The notes under the pieces were generated by a model. That model saw only the letters and a program-made list of their open reading frames with translations, searched no databases and was not told where the DNA came from. Source: Alteraurantiacibacter hainanensis (lineage in GTDB: Bacteria; Pseudomonadota; Alphaproteobacteria; Sphingomonadales; Sphingomonadaceae). From it: a stretch of 64,000 bases of DNA. Positions 16,685 to 25,516 of the stretch are shown here, piece after piece. The stretch is taken from NCBI RefSeq assembly GCF_036321025.1, contig NZ_JAZAPB010000001.1, positions 744,001-808,000 on the forward strand. The letters are read 5' to 3'. Made by a program: the position numbers and the translations under genes. How positions within the stretch are numbered: the first letter of the stretch is position 1; the number at the start of each line of letters is the position of its first letter.

Positions 16685-17440
16685 ATGCGCATCCTGCTTA
16701 CCAACGACGACGGCATCCATGCTCCCGGGCTCAAGGTGCTGGAAGACATTGCCAGCCAATTGTCCGACGATGTGTGGGTCTGCGCTCCGGCAGAAGAGCA
16801 ATCGGGTGCGGGCCACTCGCTGACCCTGCACCATCCCGTACGCCTGCGCGAGCACGGGAAGCGGCGGTACAGCGTGACGGGGACGCCCACCGACTCCGTC
16901 AATCTGGCCCTGCGAAAGCTGTTCGCGGATCGCAAGCCCGACCTTGTGCTTTCCGGCGTCAACGCGGGCGAGAACCTGGGCGACGACATCACCTATTCGG
17001 GCACCATTTCCGCGGCGATGGAAGCCGCGCTAGCAGGCATTCCGGCCATCGGCCTCAGTCAGGCGTTCCGCGAAAAGGGGCCGGGTTTCGACGCGGCCTC
17101 GCAGTGGGGCAAGCGCGTGCTGGAACCGCTGATCGACATGCAGATGGCCAAGCGAACCCTGGTGAACGTCAACTTCCCGCCACTGCCCGCAGACGACGTG
17201 CGCGGCATCCGCGTCGTGCGGCAGGGCTTCCACGACTATGCCCGCGGCTCCCTGGCGGAGGGCACGGATCCGCGCGGGCGCAAATACTACTGGTTCGGCC
17301 TGCAGGATGCAGAGCACACGCTGGACCACGGCACCGATCTCGAAGCCGTCGATGATGGCTACGTCGCGGTGACGCCCCTGCAACTCGACCTGACGCACCA
17401 CTCCGCAATTTCGGATATTGCCGACAGGTTCGTTGCGTGA
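16685..17440 (+). CDS. surE: 5'/3'-nucleotidase SurE
   Basis: 251-residue metal-dependent nucleoside monophosphate phosphatase. MRILLTNDDG with metal ligands D8 and D9 opens the protein, followed by the SurE motifs EQSGAGHSLT, GTPTDSV and LSGVNAGENLGDDITYSGT. SurE dephosphorylates 5'- and 3'-nucleotides and short polyphosphates and is linked to stationary-phase survival. The gene is 3 bp downstream of serS and 17 bp upstream of the channel gene, so the three are probably one transcript. The serS-surE arrangement is common in alphaproteobacteria. Confidence 0.97.
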   Translation: MRILLTNDDGIHAPGLKVLEDIASQLSDDVWVCAPAEEQSGAGHSLTLHHPVRLREHGKRRYSVTGTPTDSVNLALRKLFADRKPDLVLSGVNAGENLGDDITYSGTISAAMEAALAGIPAIGLSQAFREKGPGFDAASQWGKRVLEPLIDMQMAKRTLVNVNFPPLPADDVRGIRVVRQGFHDYARGSLAEGTDPRGRKYYWFGLQDAEHTLDHGTDLEAVDDGYVAVTPLQLDLTHHSAISDIADRFVA

Positions 17441-17457
17441 CCGGAACGCGCTGAGGG

Positions 17458-18543
17458 ATGGCTCGCTCGCACATCAAGCCGGAGCCCCGGCGGGTAGGCA
17501 AGCGCCGCTTTGCCCCGCTGCGCCGGGCGGTCAACATTCCGGTCTGGGGCGACCTGTTCATTCGCCTGGGGCTGGCCGTCTTCCTGATCTTCATCGTGGT
17601 GATGATCCACTGGTGGGACCGCGAAGGTCTGGTCGACAATCTCGACGGCCATGTCAGCTTTCTCGATGTGATCTATTTCACGATGATATCGATCACGACG
17701 ACCGGCTTCGGCGACATCGCCCCCATCAGCGACAGGGCGCGGCTGGTGGAAGCGCTGATCGTGACGCCGGTGCGTTTCGCCGTGCTGTTCATTTTCGTGG
17801 GCACTGCCTACAACTTCCTCATCAAGCGTAGCTGGGAGAAATTCCGCATGGCCCGCATCCAGGACCAGCTTTCCGATCATGTCGTCGTCCTCGGCTTCGG
17901 GGTCTCCGGATCGGAGGCCGTGGGCGAACTTATCGAGCGCGGCACCGACCCCGCCTGCATCGTCGTGATGGACATGGACGAGGAACGCCTCGAACAGGCC
18001 GAAGCGCTGGGCTGCAACGTCATCGAGGCAGACGCCACGCGCGACGAGAACCTGGAGGCGGTTCGCATCAGCAAGGCCCAGACCGTGCTGGTATCCGCCG
18101 GCCGCGACGATGCCTCGATCCTGATCGTCCTGACCGTGCGGCACCTCGCGCCCAAGGTCCCGATCAGCGTCGTCGTGCGCGCCGCCGACAACGAACTGCT
18201 TGCGCGCCAGGCGGGTGCGGACAACGTCATCAACCCGGTGCGGTTCACCGGCCTGCTGCTGGCAGGCAGCGCGCGCGGGGCGCACATCGCCGACTACCTG
18301 GGCGACCTTGCGTCCATCACCGGGCGGGTGCAGCTGGTGGAACGCGAAGTCCTGCCCGAGGAGATCGGCAGACCGCTCAGCGAACTTTCCACCGGCGGCC
18401 GGGGCCTGCGCATCTACCGCAACGGCGGTGCCTGCGGGTTCTGGGAACACGAGGCGGATTGCCTCCAGGCCGGAGACATCGTGGTCGAGATCCGCCCCTC
18501 GGTCGACCAGGAGGACCAGGACAAGGCCGGAGCAGAGGCCTAG
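17458..18543 (+). CDS. Two-TM potassium-type ion channel with RCK/TrkA-N domain
   Basis: 361 residues. Two membrane helices (about 32-52 and 96-118) flank a pore loop with selectivity filter TTTGFGD (80-86), a variant of the K+ filter TVGYGD. The cytoplasmic part is a TrkA-N/RCK NAD-binding domain (VVVLGFGVSGSEA) and a TrkA-C-like end. The layout resembles MthK-type channels or bacterial voltage-independent K+ channels gated by a ligand. The GFGD filter occurs in several bacterial and eukaryotic K+ channels and should remain K+ selective. It is the third gene of the serS-surE unit. Confidence 0.88.
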   Translation: MARSHIKPEPRRVGKRRFAPLRRAVNIPVWGDLFIRLGLAVFLIFIVVMIHWWDREGLVDNLDGHVSFLDVIYFTMISITTTGFGDIAPISDRARLVEALIVTPVRFAVLFIFVGTAYNFLIKRSWEKFRMARIQDQLSDHVVVLGFGVSGSEAVGELIERGTDPACIVVMDMDEERLEQAEALGCNVIEADATRDENLEAVRISKAQTVLVSAGRDDASILIVLTVRHLAPKVPISVVVRAADNELLARQAGADNVINPVRFTGLLLAGSARGAHIADYLGDLASITGRVQLVEREVLPEEIGRPLSELSTGGRGLRIYRNGGACGFWEHEADCLQAGDIVVEIRPSVDQEDQDKAGAEA

Positions 18544-18555
18544 GCCTCCCTTTTC

Positions 18556-18972
18556 TCAGCCCAGCGCGACGAAGACCCCGCCAGCCGCTGCCATGCCGAC
18601 GACCAGATAGGCGGCGTCGATCGCGAACAGCTTCCCCGGGCGCATCTGGAACAGGTAGTTGATCCCCAGCGCCGGGGCCATGATCAGCGCACCGAACCCT
18701 ACGGCCATCATCATGATGACATGCGGCTGTGCGCTGGTGCGGGCGATATTGTGACCCAGCATCAGCACCACCAGCATCTCCAGCAGGAAGGCCAGCAGCA
18801 TGATCAGCCAGGTCGGGTTCTGCCCCTCCCGCGGTCCCTGCTTCACCATTTCGTCGGTAATGCCGTTCATCTCGCGCCACGGCTTGCCGAACAGCGGGCC
18901 GTACCAGAGCGCCCCGATCACGAAAAAGGCCAGCGCGCCCAGCACCACGGCCAGCAGATTCACATCGCCCAT
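18556..18972 (-). CDS. DUF1761 family membrane protein
   Basis: 138 residues from ATG 18972, chosen over a TTG 15 bp upstream because GGGGAG lies just ahead of it. The protein has four hydrophobic helices and the conserved DUF1761 features ALWYGPLFGKPW near the N-terminus and FQMRPGKLFAIDAAY in the third loop. It should reside in the inner membrane. The function of DUF1761 is not known. It converges on the channel gene and is divergent from rimO, with an 85-bp gap. Confidence 0.85.
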   Translation of the reverse strand: MGDVNLLAVVLGALAFFVIGALWYGPLFGKPWREMNGITDEMVKQGPREGQNPTWLIMLLAFLLEMLVVLMLGHNIARTSAQPHVIMMMAVGFGALIMAPALGINYLFQMRPGKLFAIDAAYLVVGMAAAGGVFVALG

Positions 18973-19057
18973 ATTCCCACTCCCCAAGTCGACCCGGGTC
19001 CGCGTCCCGATACGGCTCTAGCCCAAAGGCGCAATCGGGTGTAGGGGGCCGCGCATC

Positions 19058-20428
19058 ATGGCATCGCAGATTCCCGAACAAAAGCGCGTGGGCATGGTCA
19101 GCCTCGGCTGTCCCAAGGCGCTGGTCGATTCCGAGCGCATCCTCACGCGCCTGCGGGCGGACGGCTACGCAATGAGCCCGGACTACCAGGGCGCCGACGT
19201 CGTTCTGGTGAACACATGCGGCTTCCTCGACTCCGCGAAGGAGGAGAGCCTGGAGGCCATCGGCGAGGCGATCAACGAGAACGGTCGGGTCATCGTGACC
19301 GGCTGCATGGGCGACGAGGCGGAACTGATCCGTGCCCGCTTCCCCCAGGTGCTCGCCATCACCGGCGCGCACCAGTACGAGGACGTGGTGGAGGCCGTGC
19401 ACGAGGCCGCTCCTCCCAGCCAGGGGCCCTATATCGACCTCGTCCCGCAGCCCGACGTCAAGTTGACGCCGCGGCACTATTCCTATCTCAAGATCAGCGA
19501 GGGGTGTAACCACTCCTGCGCCTTCTGCATCATCCCCACGCTGCGCGGAAAGCTGGCCAGCCGCCGGATCGATGCGGTGCTGCGCGAGGCGGAGAAGCTG
19601 CTGGCCGCCGGCACGAAGGAACTGCTGGTGATCAGCCAGGACACCAGCGCCTACGGCGTCGACACCCGGCACGAGGAGCGCGAATGGAAGGGCCACCCGG
19701 TCCGCGCCCACATGACCGACCTTGCCCGCGAACTCGGCCAGATGCGCACCACCGAGGGCGCGGTGCCCTGGGTGCGCCTGCACTACGTCTACCCCTACCC
19801 CCACGTGGACCAGGTCATCCCGCTGATGGCCGAGGGATTGCTGACCCCCTACCTCGACATTCCCTTCCAGCACGCCAGCCGCAGCGTGCTGAAGGCCATG
19901 AGGCGCCCGGCGAACGAGGCGAAGGTTCTCGAACGGCTGAAGGGCTGGCGCGAGATCTGCCCCGAGATCGCGGTGCGGAGCAGCTTCGTGGTCGGCTTCC
20001 CCGGAGAGACCGAGGACGACTTCAAGTACCTGCTGGACTGGCTGGAAGAAGCGCAGCTCGACCGGGTGGGAGCTTTCCGCTTCGAACCGGTGGAAGGCGC
20101 GGCGGCCAACGCCCTGCCCGATCCCGTGCCCGAGGCGGTGAAGGAAGAACGCTTCGCCCGCGTGATGGAAGTCACCGAACGGATCAGCGCCGCCAAGCTG
20201 GCCGCCAAGGTCGGCAAGACCATCCCCGTGATCATCGACGAGGTGGGCGAACCCGACGAGGACGGCGACGTGGGCGCCACGGGCCGCAGCCAGGCCGACG
20301 CTCCGGAAATCGATGGGCAGGTGTTCCTGCGCAACGTCACCGAAACTCTGGAACCCGGCAATTTCGTGGACGTGGAGGTGGAAGACGCCGACGCGCACGA
20401 CCTGTTCGGGGTCATCTCCGCCGGCTGA
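19058..20428 (+). CDS. rimO: Ribosomal protein uS12 methylthiotransferase
   Basis: 456-residue radical-SAM methylthiotransferase that modifies Asp88 (E. coli numbering) of ribosomal protein S12. The N-terminal UPF0004 domain carries the auxiliary-cluster cysteines C18 (SLGCPKALVDSE), C54 (NTCGF) and C83 (TGCMG). The radical-SAM cluster cysteines are C150, C154 and C157 (CNHSCAFC), and a TRAM domain closes the protein. The GCPKALVDSE form is diagnostic of RimO as opposed to MiaB. Single gene between a divergent DUF1761 gene and the iron operon. Confidence 0.97.
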   Translation: MASQIPEQKRVGMVSLGCPKALVDSERILTRLRADGYAMSPDYQGADVVLVNTCGFLDSAKEESLEAIGEAINENGRVIVTGCMGDEAELIRARFPQVLAITGAHQYEDVVEAVHEAAPPSQGPYIDLVPQPDVKLTPRHYSYLKISEGCNHSCAFCIIPTLRGKLASRRIDAVLREAEKLLAAGTKELLVISQDTSAYGVDTRHEEREWKGHPVRAHMTDLARELGQMRTTEGAVPWVRLHYVYPYPHVDQVIPLMAEGLLTPYLDIPFQHASRSVLKAMRRPANEAKVLERLKGWREICPEIAVRSSFVVGFPGETEDDFKYLLDWLEEAQLDRVGAFRFEPVEGAAANALPDPVPEAVKEERFARVMEVTERISAAKLAAKVGKTIPVIIDEVGEPDEDGDVGATGRSQADAPEIDGQVFLRNVTETLEPGNFVDVEVEDADAHDLFGVISAG

Positions 20429-20681
20429 ATCGAGGAAATGCGGAACGCCCAGGCGGGTGTTTCGAAAATTTCCGTTCCGTTGCAAACATCTGAGAACAAA
20501 TGCTTCGCCGACAATTTCGCGGAGAAAAATGTCACCTTCCGCAGAGTTGAAGCCGGAGGCGCACCGATACGTCAGAACGGACGGTGTGAAAGAGCGGCAT
20601 CGGGCTGAAGGCTTGTGGCTTTGTAGGACAGCCGTCAGTCATCCGGGACACCCCTGGGCGACGTCGCGCGACCTCCTGCTA
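20429..20681. other. Intergenic stretch upstream of the iron-uptake operon
   Basis: No supported gene lies between rimO and the Fur-like box. An imperfect repeat around 20441-20477 (ggaacg ... cgttcc) could form a weak hairpin after rimO but lacks a convincing stem. Nothing else was recognised. Confidence 0.4.
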
Positions 20682-20700
20682 TTGCAAATGATTATCATTG
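20682..20700 (+). promoter_or_regulatory. Fur-box-like operator upstream of the PepSY-TonB operon
   Basis: The sequence TTGCAAATGATTATCATTG matches the right half of the 19-base Fur consensus (ATGATTATCATT) and partly the left. It lies about 80 bp before the PepSY gene. It implies iron-dependent repression by Fur or a related regulator of the following three genes. Confidence 0.7.
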
Positions 20701-20780
20701 ACCGTCGCGAGTGCAATCTCTAGCCAGCGCCACTGCCGCCTGTGGATTCGCCGCGGGCGTGAAGAGAATCTGGGGCGCGC

Positions 20781-21938
20781 ATGCGACGGTCGACGATCAA
20801 GGGGTGGTTCCTGGTCCACAAGTGGACCAGCCTCGTCGCGACCCTGTTCCTCCTGATGCTTTGCGTCACCGGACTGCCGCTCATCTTCCATGACGAGATC
20901 GACGCGGCATTCGGCGAAGACTACGACGCGACCCTGCCCGGTGCGCCTTCCGCCGAATCCGGGCTGCCTCTCGATACCATGCTCGAAACCGCGCTGGCCC
21001 AGCGGCCCGGCGAAGTGCCGCTGTTCATGGCCTTCAGCCAGGAAAGCCCGCTGCTGACCGTTACGACCGGCCCCGCGCCCGATGCGCCGGGCGATGAGAT
21101 GACCCTGCTTTTCCTCGACCGTTCGACCGGAGAATCGCTCGGTCCCGCCCCCGGCGGCGGCTTCATGGACTTCATCCTCCAGCTTCACACGGACCTCTTC
21201 CTCGGCCTGCCGGGCATGCTGTTCCTGGGAGTGATGGGCGTGCTGTTCGTCACCTCTCTCGTTTCCGGGGTCGTGCTCTACGCGCCGTTCATGCGCCGCC
21301 TCCACTTCGGCACACTGCGCACGCGGCGGAGCCGGCGGGTGCGCCGGCTGGACCAGCACAACCTGATCGGCATCGTCGCGCTGGGATGGATGCTGGTGGT
21401 CGGCCTGACGGGGGTTATCAACGCATTTGCCGACCCCCTGGTCGACAGCTGGCGCAACGGCGAACTGGCCGAGATGACCGCGCTCTACGAAGGGCGCGGC
21501 GCCCTGCCCCCAGAAGACTACGGCTCGCTGGACGCGGCCATGGCCTCCGCGCAGGAAGCGCTGCCGGGGCGGTCGCCGCAGTTCATCGGCTTTCCCGGCG
21601 GCGACTGGAGCACCGGACATCACTACGCCGTGTTCTTCCAGGGTGACCGTCCGCTGACACAGCACATCCTCACCCCGGCCCTGATCGACGCGCGCAGCGC
21701 CCGGCTTACCGATGCGCGCGCGATGCCCCCACTGAACCAGGCGCTGATGCTGTCGAAACCGCTCCACTTCGGCGACTATGGCGGACTCCCGCTGAAATTC
21801 GCCTGGGCCGCCATGACGCTGCTGACGATCTGGGTCCTGTGGACCGGCGTCATGCTGTGGCTTCGTCGCTCGCCCGCACACATGGAACGACGGATCGACG
21901 AGATCGCGCTGGGGGCGATGGAAGGCCAGCCGGCATGA
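20781..21938 (+). CDS. PepSY-associated TM helix domain protein
   Basis: 385-residue inner-membrane protein with four main membrane segments (about 11-33, 150-175, 200-225 and 345-370). Conserved family pieces are HKWTSL with CVTGLPLIFHDE at the N-terminus, QLHTDLFLGLPG and LDQHNLIGI. The histidines in these helices may hold heme. Relatives such as FpvG and PiuB-like proteins act in reductive iron release from siderophores. It is the first gene of an operon with a small membrane protein and a siderophore receptor behind a Fur-like box, which supports that role. Confidence 0.88.
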   Translation: MRRSTIKGWFLVHKWTSLVATLFLLMLCVTGLPLIFHDEIDAAFGEDYDATLPGAPSAESGLPLDTMLETALAQRPGEVPLFMAFSQESPLLTVTTGPAPDAPGDEMTLLFLDRSTGESLGPAPGGGFMDFILQLHTDLFLGLPGMLFLGVMGVLFVTSLVSGVVLYAPFMRRLHFGTLRTRRSRRVRRLDQHNLIGIVALGWMLVVGLTGVINAFADPLVDSWRNGELAEMTALYEGRGALPPEDYGSLDAAMASAQEALPGRSPQFIGFPGGDWSTGHHYAVFFQGDRPLTQHILTPALIDARSARLTDARAMPPLNQALMLSKPLHFGDYGGLPLKFAWAAMTLLTIWVLWTGVMLWLRRSPAHMERRIDEIALGAMEGQPA

Positions 21939-22135
21939 AGGCCATGGCACCCCACCGCCGGCGGCGCCGCGCGGGCGTCGCAACCGTATTCGCCATTCCC
22001 GCCCTTCTGCTGGTGGCAACCGTCGCGGGTCTCGTCATCGGCCTGACCGGCGACGGATTACCCGATCTGCTTTCCTGGGGCCTGCTTGCCTTGCCCCTCG
22101 TCGTGCTCGCCCGTTGCTGGGCGCGGCGCGGCTGA
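21935..22135 (+). CDS. Small two-helix membrane protein of the iron operon
   Basis: 66-residue protein whose ATG overlaps the stop of the PepSY gene (ATGA). An arginine-rich start (APHRRRRRAG) is followed by two hydrophobic helices separated by TGDGLPD, so an in-in topology with a short periplasmic hairpin is likely. No family was recognised. Translational coupling to the PepSY protein and position before the receptor suggest a subunit or assembly role in siderophore-iron reduction. Confidence 0.7.
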   Translation: MKAMAPHRRRRRAGVATVFAIPALLLVATVAGLVIGLTGDGLPDLLSWGLLALPLVVLARCWARRG

Positions 22136-22165
22136 CCCATCTTCTCCACACAGACAGGACCACTC

Positions 22166-24274
22166 ATGACGCACCGTCTTTCTGCCATTTCTTTGTCCGC
22201 ACTGGCCGCCGCCCTTGCCGTCCCCGCCGCTGCGCAGGATAGCGATGCCATCATCGTGACGGCCCAGCGCAACAACGCCACCGAAGTCGTCAACGGCGGC
22301 GATGCGGGCGTGCTGGGATCGCAGCGCGCCGAAGACCTGCCATTCGCCATCCGCAGCTTCGACGAGACGCTGATATACAACCAGCAGCCGCTCACTATCG
22401 GAGAGGTGCTGGAGAACGACCCCACCGTGCGCACCACCTACGGTTTCGGCAACGCGGCCGAACAGTTCGTGATCCGCGGCTATTCGCTGTTCGGTGACGA
22501 CGTGGGCGTGAACGGCCTGTACGGCATCGCCCCGCGCCAGCTCGTGGCCCCGGAACTGTTCGAGCAGGTGCAGGTGCTCAACGGCTCCAGCGCCTTCCTC
22601 AACGGGGCGGCGCCGGGCGGATCGGGCATTGGCGGCAGCGTCAACCTGGTGCTCAAGCGGGCTGGCGAGGATGGCGCCCGCGCCACCGCGACCTTCGTGG
22701 GCGACGGCCATGTCGGCGGCAGTTTCGACGTGTCGCGCCGCTTCGGTGAGAACCGGGAATTCGGCCTGCGCGTGAACGGCGCCTATCGCGATGGCGAAGT
22801 CGCCATCGACCGCGAGGATCGTCGCACGCAGGTTCTTGGCGGGGCGCTGGACTACGATGGCGGGGCTTTCCGCGCCGCGCTGGACATCGCCTACCAGGAA
22901 GTGCGCGTGGACTCGCTGCGTCCCAAGGTCAGCTTCCTCACCGACGAGCTGCCGCGCGTGCCGGATGCCGATGCCAATTATGCGCAGGACTATACCTACA
23001 CCGAACTCACCGACGTGTTCGGGACGCTCAGCTTCGAGCTGGACCTTGCCCGAAACGTGCTGGCCTATGCCAAGCTGGGCGCGCGCAGCGGGGACGAGGA
23101 AGGCATCTACGGCGGCATCCAGGTGACCGATGCCGACACCGGCGCGGCGACGAGCGGCTTCCACTCCTTCATCCCCTACGAGCAGGACAATCAGGCCGTG
23201 GAGGCCGGGCTTCGCGCACAGGTCGCGACGGGACCGATCACGCACAGCCTGAACGTGGGCGGCAACATGATCTGGCAGGAAGACCGGACCGCCTACGACT
23301 TCTTCAGCCCGTTCGAGACGAACCTTTACGACACCGTGCAGGTGGCTCCCCAGCCCACCGCCTTTGCCGGGGGCGACCTCGACGATCCCTACCCCATCAC
23401 CAAGCGCGAGCTTTCCAGCCTGTTCGTCTCCGACACCATCGGCCTGCTCGACGATCGCATCCTCGTGACCGGCGGGCTGCGCTGGCAGGATATCGAGATC
23501 GAGCGTTTCAGCTATTTCGGTGGCGGGCTGGACACCAGCTATGTCGAGGACGCGGTGACCCCGGTTGTCGGCGTGGTGGTGAAGCCGGTCGAGGGGCTGT
23601 CGCTCTACGGCAATTACATCGAGGCCCTGCAGGAAGGGCCGGTCGCCCCGCTGGACCCGGAAATCTCCAATCCCGGCGCCGTGCTGGCACCGCGCATGTC
23701 GACGCAGTACGAGGTCGGAGGGAAGGTCTATTTCGACCCTTCGATCTTCGCCACCGTGTCGCTGTATCGCATCGAACGACCCGGCGAGGGCTTCGTTACC
23801 GACGGATCGGGCGAGACCCGCTTCGACTATGTGGGCGAACAGTCCAACAGCGGGATCGAGCTGACCCTGAACGGCGAGGTCGCCCCCAGCCTGCGCGTTA
23901 TCACCGGCCTGGCATGGGTCGACGCGGAATTCGACAGCGGGCTGGACGCGCCCGGCGTGCCCGGTTTCGCGGCGATCGCGAACGTCGAATGGGATGTGCC
24001 CTTCGCGCGCGGGCTGACGCTGAACGGCCGCGTGACCCACACCGGCGAGCAGGAAGCGAATGCGGCCAATACGCTGCAACTCGACAGCTGGACCGTGCTG
24101 GACCTTGGCGCGCGCTATGTCTTCGCGGCGGGCGAAAGCCCGGTGACCCTGCGTCTCACCGTCGATAACGTGACGAACGAGGCCTACTGGGCGTCGGCTT
24201 TCGACGCCTTCAACCCGGCGCTGCTGCAGGGCACGCCGCGCACGGTGAGGGCTTCCGCCTCGATCGCTTTCTGA
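22166..24274 (+). CDS. TonB-dependent siderophore receptor
   Basis: 702-residue outer-membrane receptor. The signal peptide (1-23, ends PAAAQ) is followed by the TonB-box-like DAIIVTAQRN, a plug domain (IRGYSLF, VQVLNGSSAFLNGAAPGGSG) and a beta-barrel that ends in the terminal phenylalanine (RASASIAF) typical of Bam-dependent outer-membrane proteins. It resembles ferrichrome/hydroxamate-type TonB siderophore receptors. The Fur-like box and PepSY partner upstream support ferric-siderophore uptake. The cognate siderophore is not predictable here. Confidence 0.93.
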   Translation: MTHRLSAISLSALAAALAVPAAAQDSDAIIVTAQRNNATEVVNGGDAGVLGSQRAEDLPFAIRSFDETLIYNQQPLTIGEVLENDPTVRTTYGFGNAAEQFVIRGYSLFGDDVGVNGLYGIAPRQLVAPELFEQVQVLNGSSAFLNGAAPGGSGIGGSVNLVLKRAGEDGARATATFVGDGHVGGSFDVSRRFGENREFGLRVNGAYRDGEVAIDREDRRTQVLGGALDYDGGAFRAALDIAYQEVRVDSLRPKVSFLTDELPRVPDADANYAQDYTYTELTDVFGTLSFELDLARNVLAYAKLGARSGDEEGIYGGIQVTDADTGAATSGFHSFIPYEQDNQAVEAGLRAQVATGPITHSLNVGGNMIWQEDRTAYDFFSPFETNLYDTVQVAPQPTAFAGGDLDDPYPITKRELSSLFVSDTIGLLDDRILVTGGLRWQDIEIERFSYFGGGLDTSYVEDAVTPVVGVVVKPVEGLSLYGNYIEALQEGPVAPLDPEISNPGAVLAPRMSTQYEVGGKVYFDPSIFATVSLYRIERPGEGFVTDGSGETRFDYVGEQSNSGIELTLNGEVAPSLRVITGLAWVDAEFDSGLDAPGVPGFAAIANVEWDVPFARGLTLNGRVTHTGEQEANAANTLQLDSWTVLDLGARYVFAAGESPVTLRLTVDNVTNEAYWASAFDAFNPALLQGTPRTVRASASIAF

Positions 24275-24283
24275 TCGCCTGTG

Positions 24284-24309
24284 GCGAGGCGGTCAGCGTA
24301 CCGCCTCGC
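24284..24309. terminator. Bidirectional terminator-like hairpin between convergent genes
   Basis: GCGAGGCGGT (24284-24293) and ACCGCCTCGC (24300-24309) form a perfect 10-bp stem with a 6-base loop. It lies just after the siderophore receptor stop and spans the stop codon of the convergent amidohydrolase. There is no clear T-run on either strand. Confidence 0.6.
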
Positions 24310-25516
24310 TCACCACCTCGCCCTCGATCACCACGCCCGTTACGTGGCTGGTGTATTCGAAGGGGTCACCGTCGAACATCGCCACGTCGCCGTCCTTGCC
24401 GACTTCGAGGCTGCCGATGCGCTCGTCCATGCCGATGATGCGGGCGGCGTCGATGGTGACGCTGGCCAGCGCATCTTCACGCGAAAGGCCGTTGCCGGCG
24501 GCGAAACCGGCCTCCCACAGCACCACGCGGGTCTTGGGCACATAGGCCTCGTATCCCGATTGCAGCGCGAAGGGTATGCCAGCCTCGGCCAGCACGCTGG
24601 CGGTGGTGAAGGCGGCGTTTTCCATCTCGCCCTCGTTGCGGGCCATGGTGGGGTGGAGGATGACCGAGACGCCGGCCTCGCGCAGTTCGTCCAGCATCAT
24701 GTGCGCATCCGCCGCGCCGTCTATCACCACGTCGATGTCGAACTCGTCGGCCAGCCGCAGGGCGGACTGGATATCCTGCGCACGGTGGGCGGTGACGAGC
24801 AGCGGGCGTTCGCCCTGGATGACCGACCGGAACGCCTCGTTCACCAGGTCGCGCGTGCCGTTTTCCTCGGCGTCGTCATCATCGTCTTCCATGTCGCCGC
24901 TCTGCGCCTGCACCAGTGCCTGGCGCAGCATGGCCATCTGCTTGGCGCGCGTGCCGGGAGAGCCTTCCTGGTCGAGCGCCCAGGCACCCAGGTTGGCGAC
25001 GACCATCGTGCCGTCCTCCACCAGCGCTGTATCCACGGTATTGCCCACGGTCTTCACCACCATGGTCTGTCCGGAGACCAGCGCGCCGGGGCCGTGGCCC
25101 GTGTGCAGCGTGGTGGTGCCCAGTTCGCGCACCCACTGCACCAGCCGGTCGTGCGGGTTGTAGGCGTCTACCGCGCGCAGGTGCGGCTGCACCGGTTCGG
25201 AGTCGTCGAGCTGGTCCTGATCGTCAGGCTGGTTCAGGTAGCCGGTCAGGCCGACGGTGGAATGGGCATCCACCAGTCCCGGCGTCACGATGGGCGCTTG
25301 CAGCACCTGCATGCCGGTGGGGATGGTCGTGCTGGCAGCCGGGCCGACCGCGGTGATGCGCCCGTCCTCGATCACCACCACGCCGTCTTCGATCACGCCT
25401 GCCGAACCCATGGTCCACACCTGTCCGCCGCGCACGGCGACGTCCTGCGCGAAAGCGGTGGTGGAAAGCAGCGCGGTCGTGGTTGCGGCGAGGATCGTCT
25501 TGCCAAGAGTGTTCAT
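24293..25516 (-). CDS. Amidohydrolase-family protein, likely degenerate metal site
   Basis: 407 residues with a signal peptide (1-23, ends TAFAQ), so periplasmic. The N-terminal composite beta sandwich (VRGGQVWTMG, VVVIEDGRITAVG) and the barrel follow the imidazolonepropionase-like amidohydrolase pattern, and the C-terminal LEVGKDGDVAMFDGDPF is standard. However the usual HxH metal motif after TPGLVDAH reads HST (H85, S86, T87), so the second histidine is missing. The gene is the last of a four-gene operon, overlapping the upstream intact amidohydrolase by 4 bp (ATGA). A non-catalytic partner subunit is one possibility. Confidence 0.85.
   Translation of the reverse strand: MNTLGKTILAATTTALLSTTAFAQDVAVRGGQVWTMGSAGVIEDGVVVIEDGRITAVGPAASTTIPTGMQVLQAPIVTPGLVDAHSTVGLTGYLNQPDDQDQLDDSEPVQPHLRAVDAYNPHDRLVQWVRELGTTTLHTGHGPGALVSGQTMVVKTVGNTVDTALVEDGTMVVANLGAWALDQEGSPGTRAKQMAMLRQALVQAQSGDMEDDDDDAEENGTRDLVNEAFRSVIQGERPLLVTAHRAQDIQSALRLADEFDIDVVIDGAADAHMMLDELREAGVSVILHPTMARNEGEMENAAFTTASVLAEAGIPFALQSGYEAYVPKTRVVLWEAGFAAGNGLSREDALASVTIDAARIIGMDERIGSLEVGKDGDVAMFDGDPFEYTSHVTGVVIEGEVVSEAVR

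Noticed and set aside
15254..16855. Long minus-strand frame opposite serS
   Set aside because: Shadow of seryl-tRNA synthetase codon usage; no domain and no Shine-Dalgarno.
20441..20477. Possible terminator after rimO
   Set aside because: The inverted repeat has only six outer base pairs with a loop of about 25 bases and no stable inner stem.
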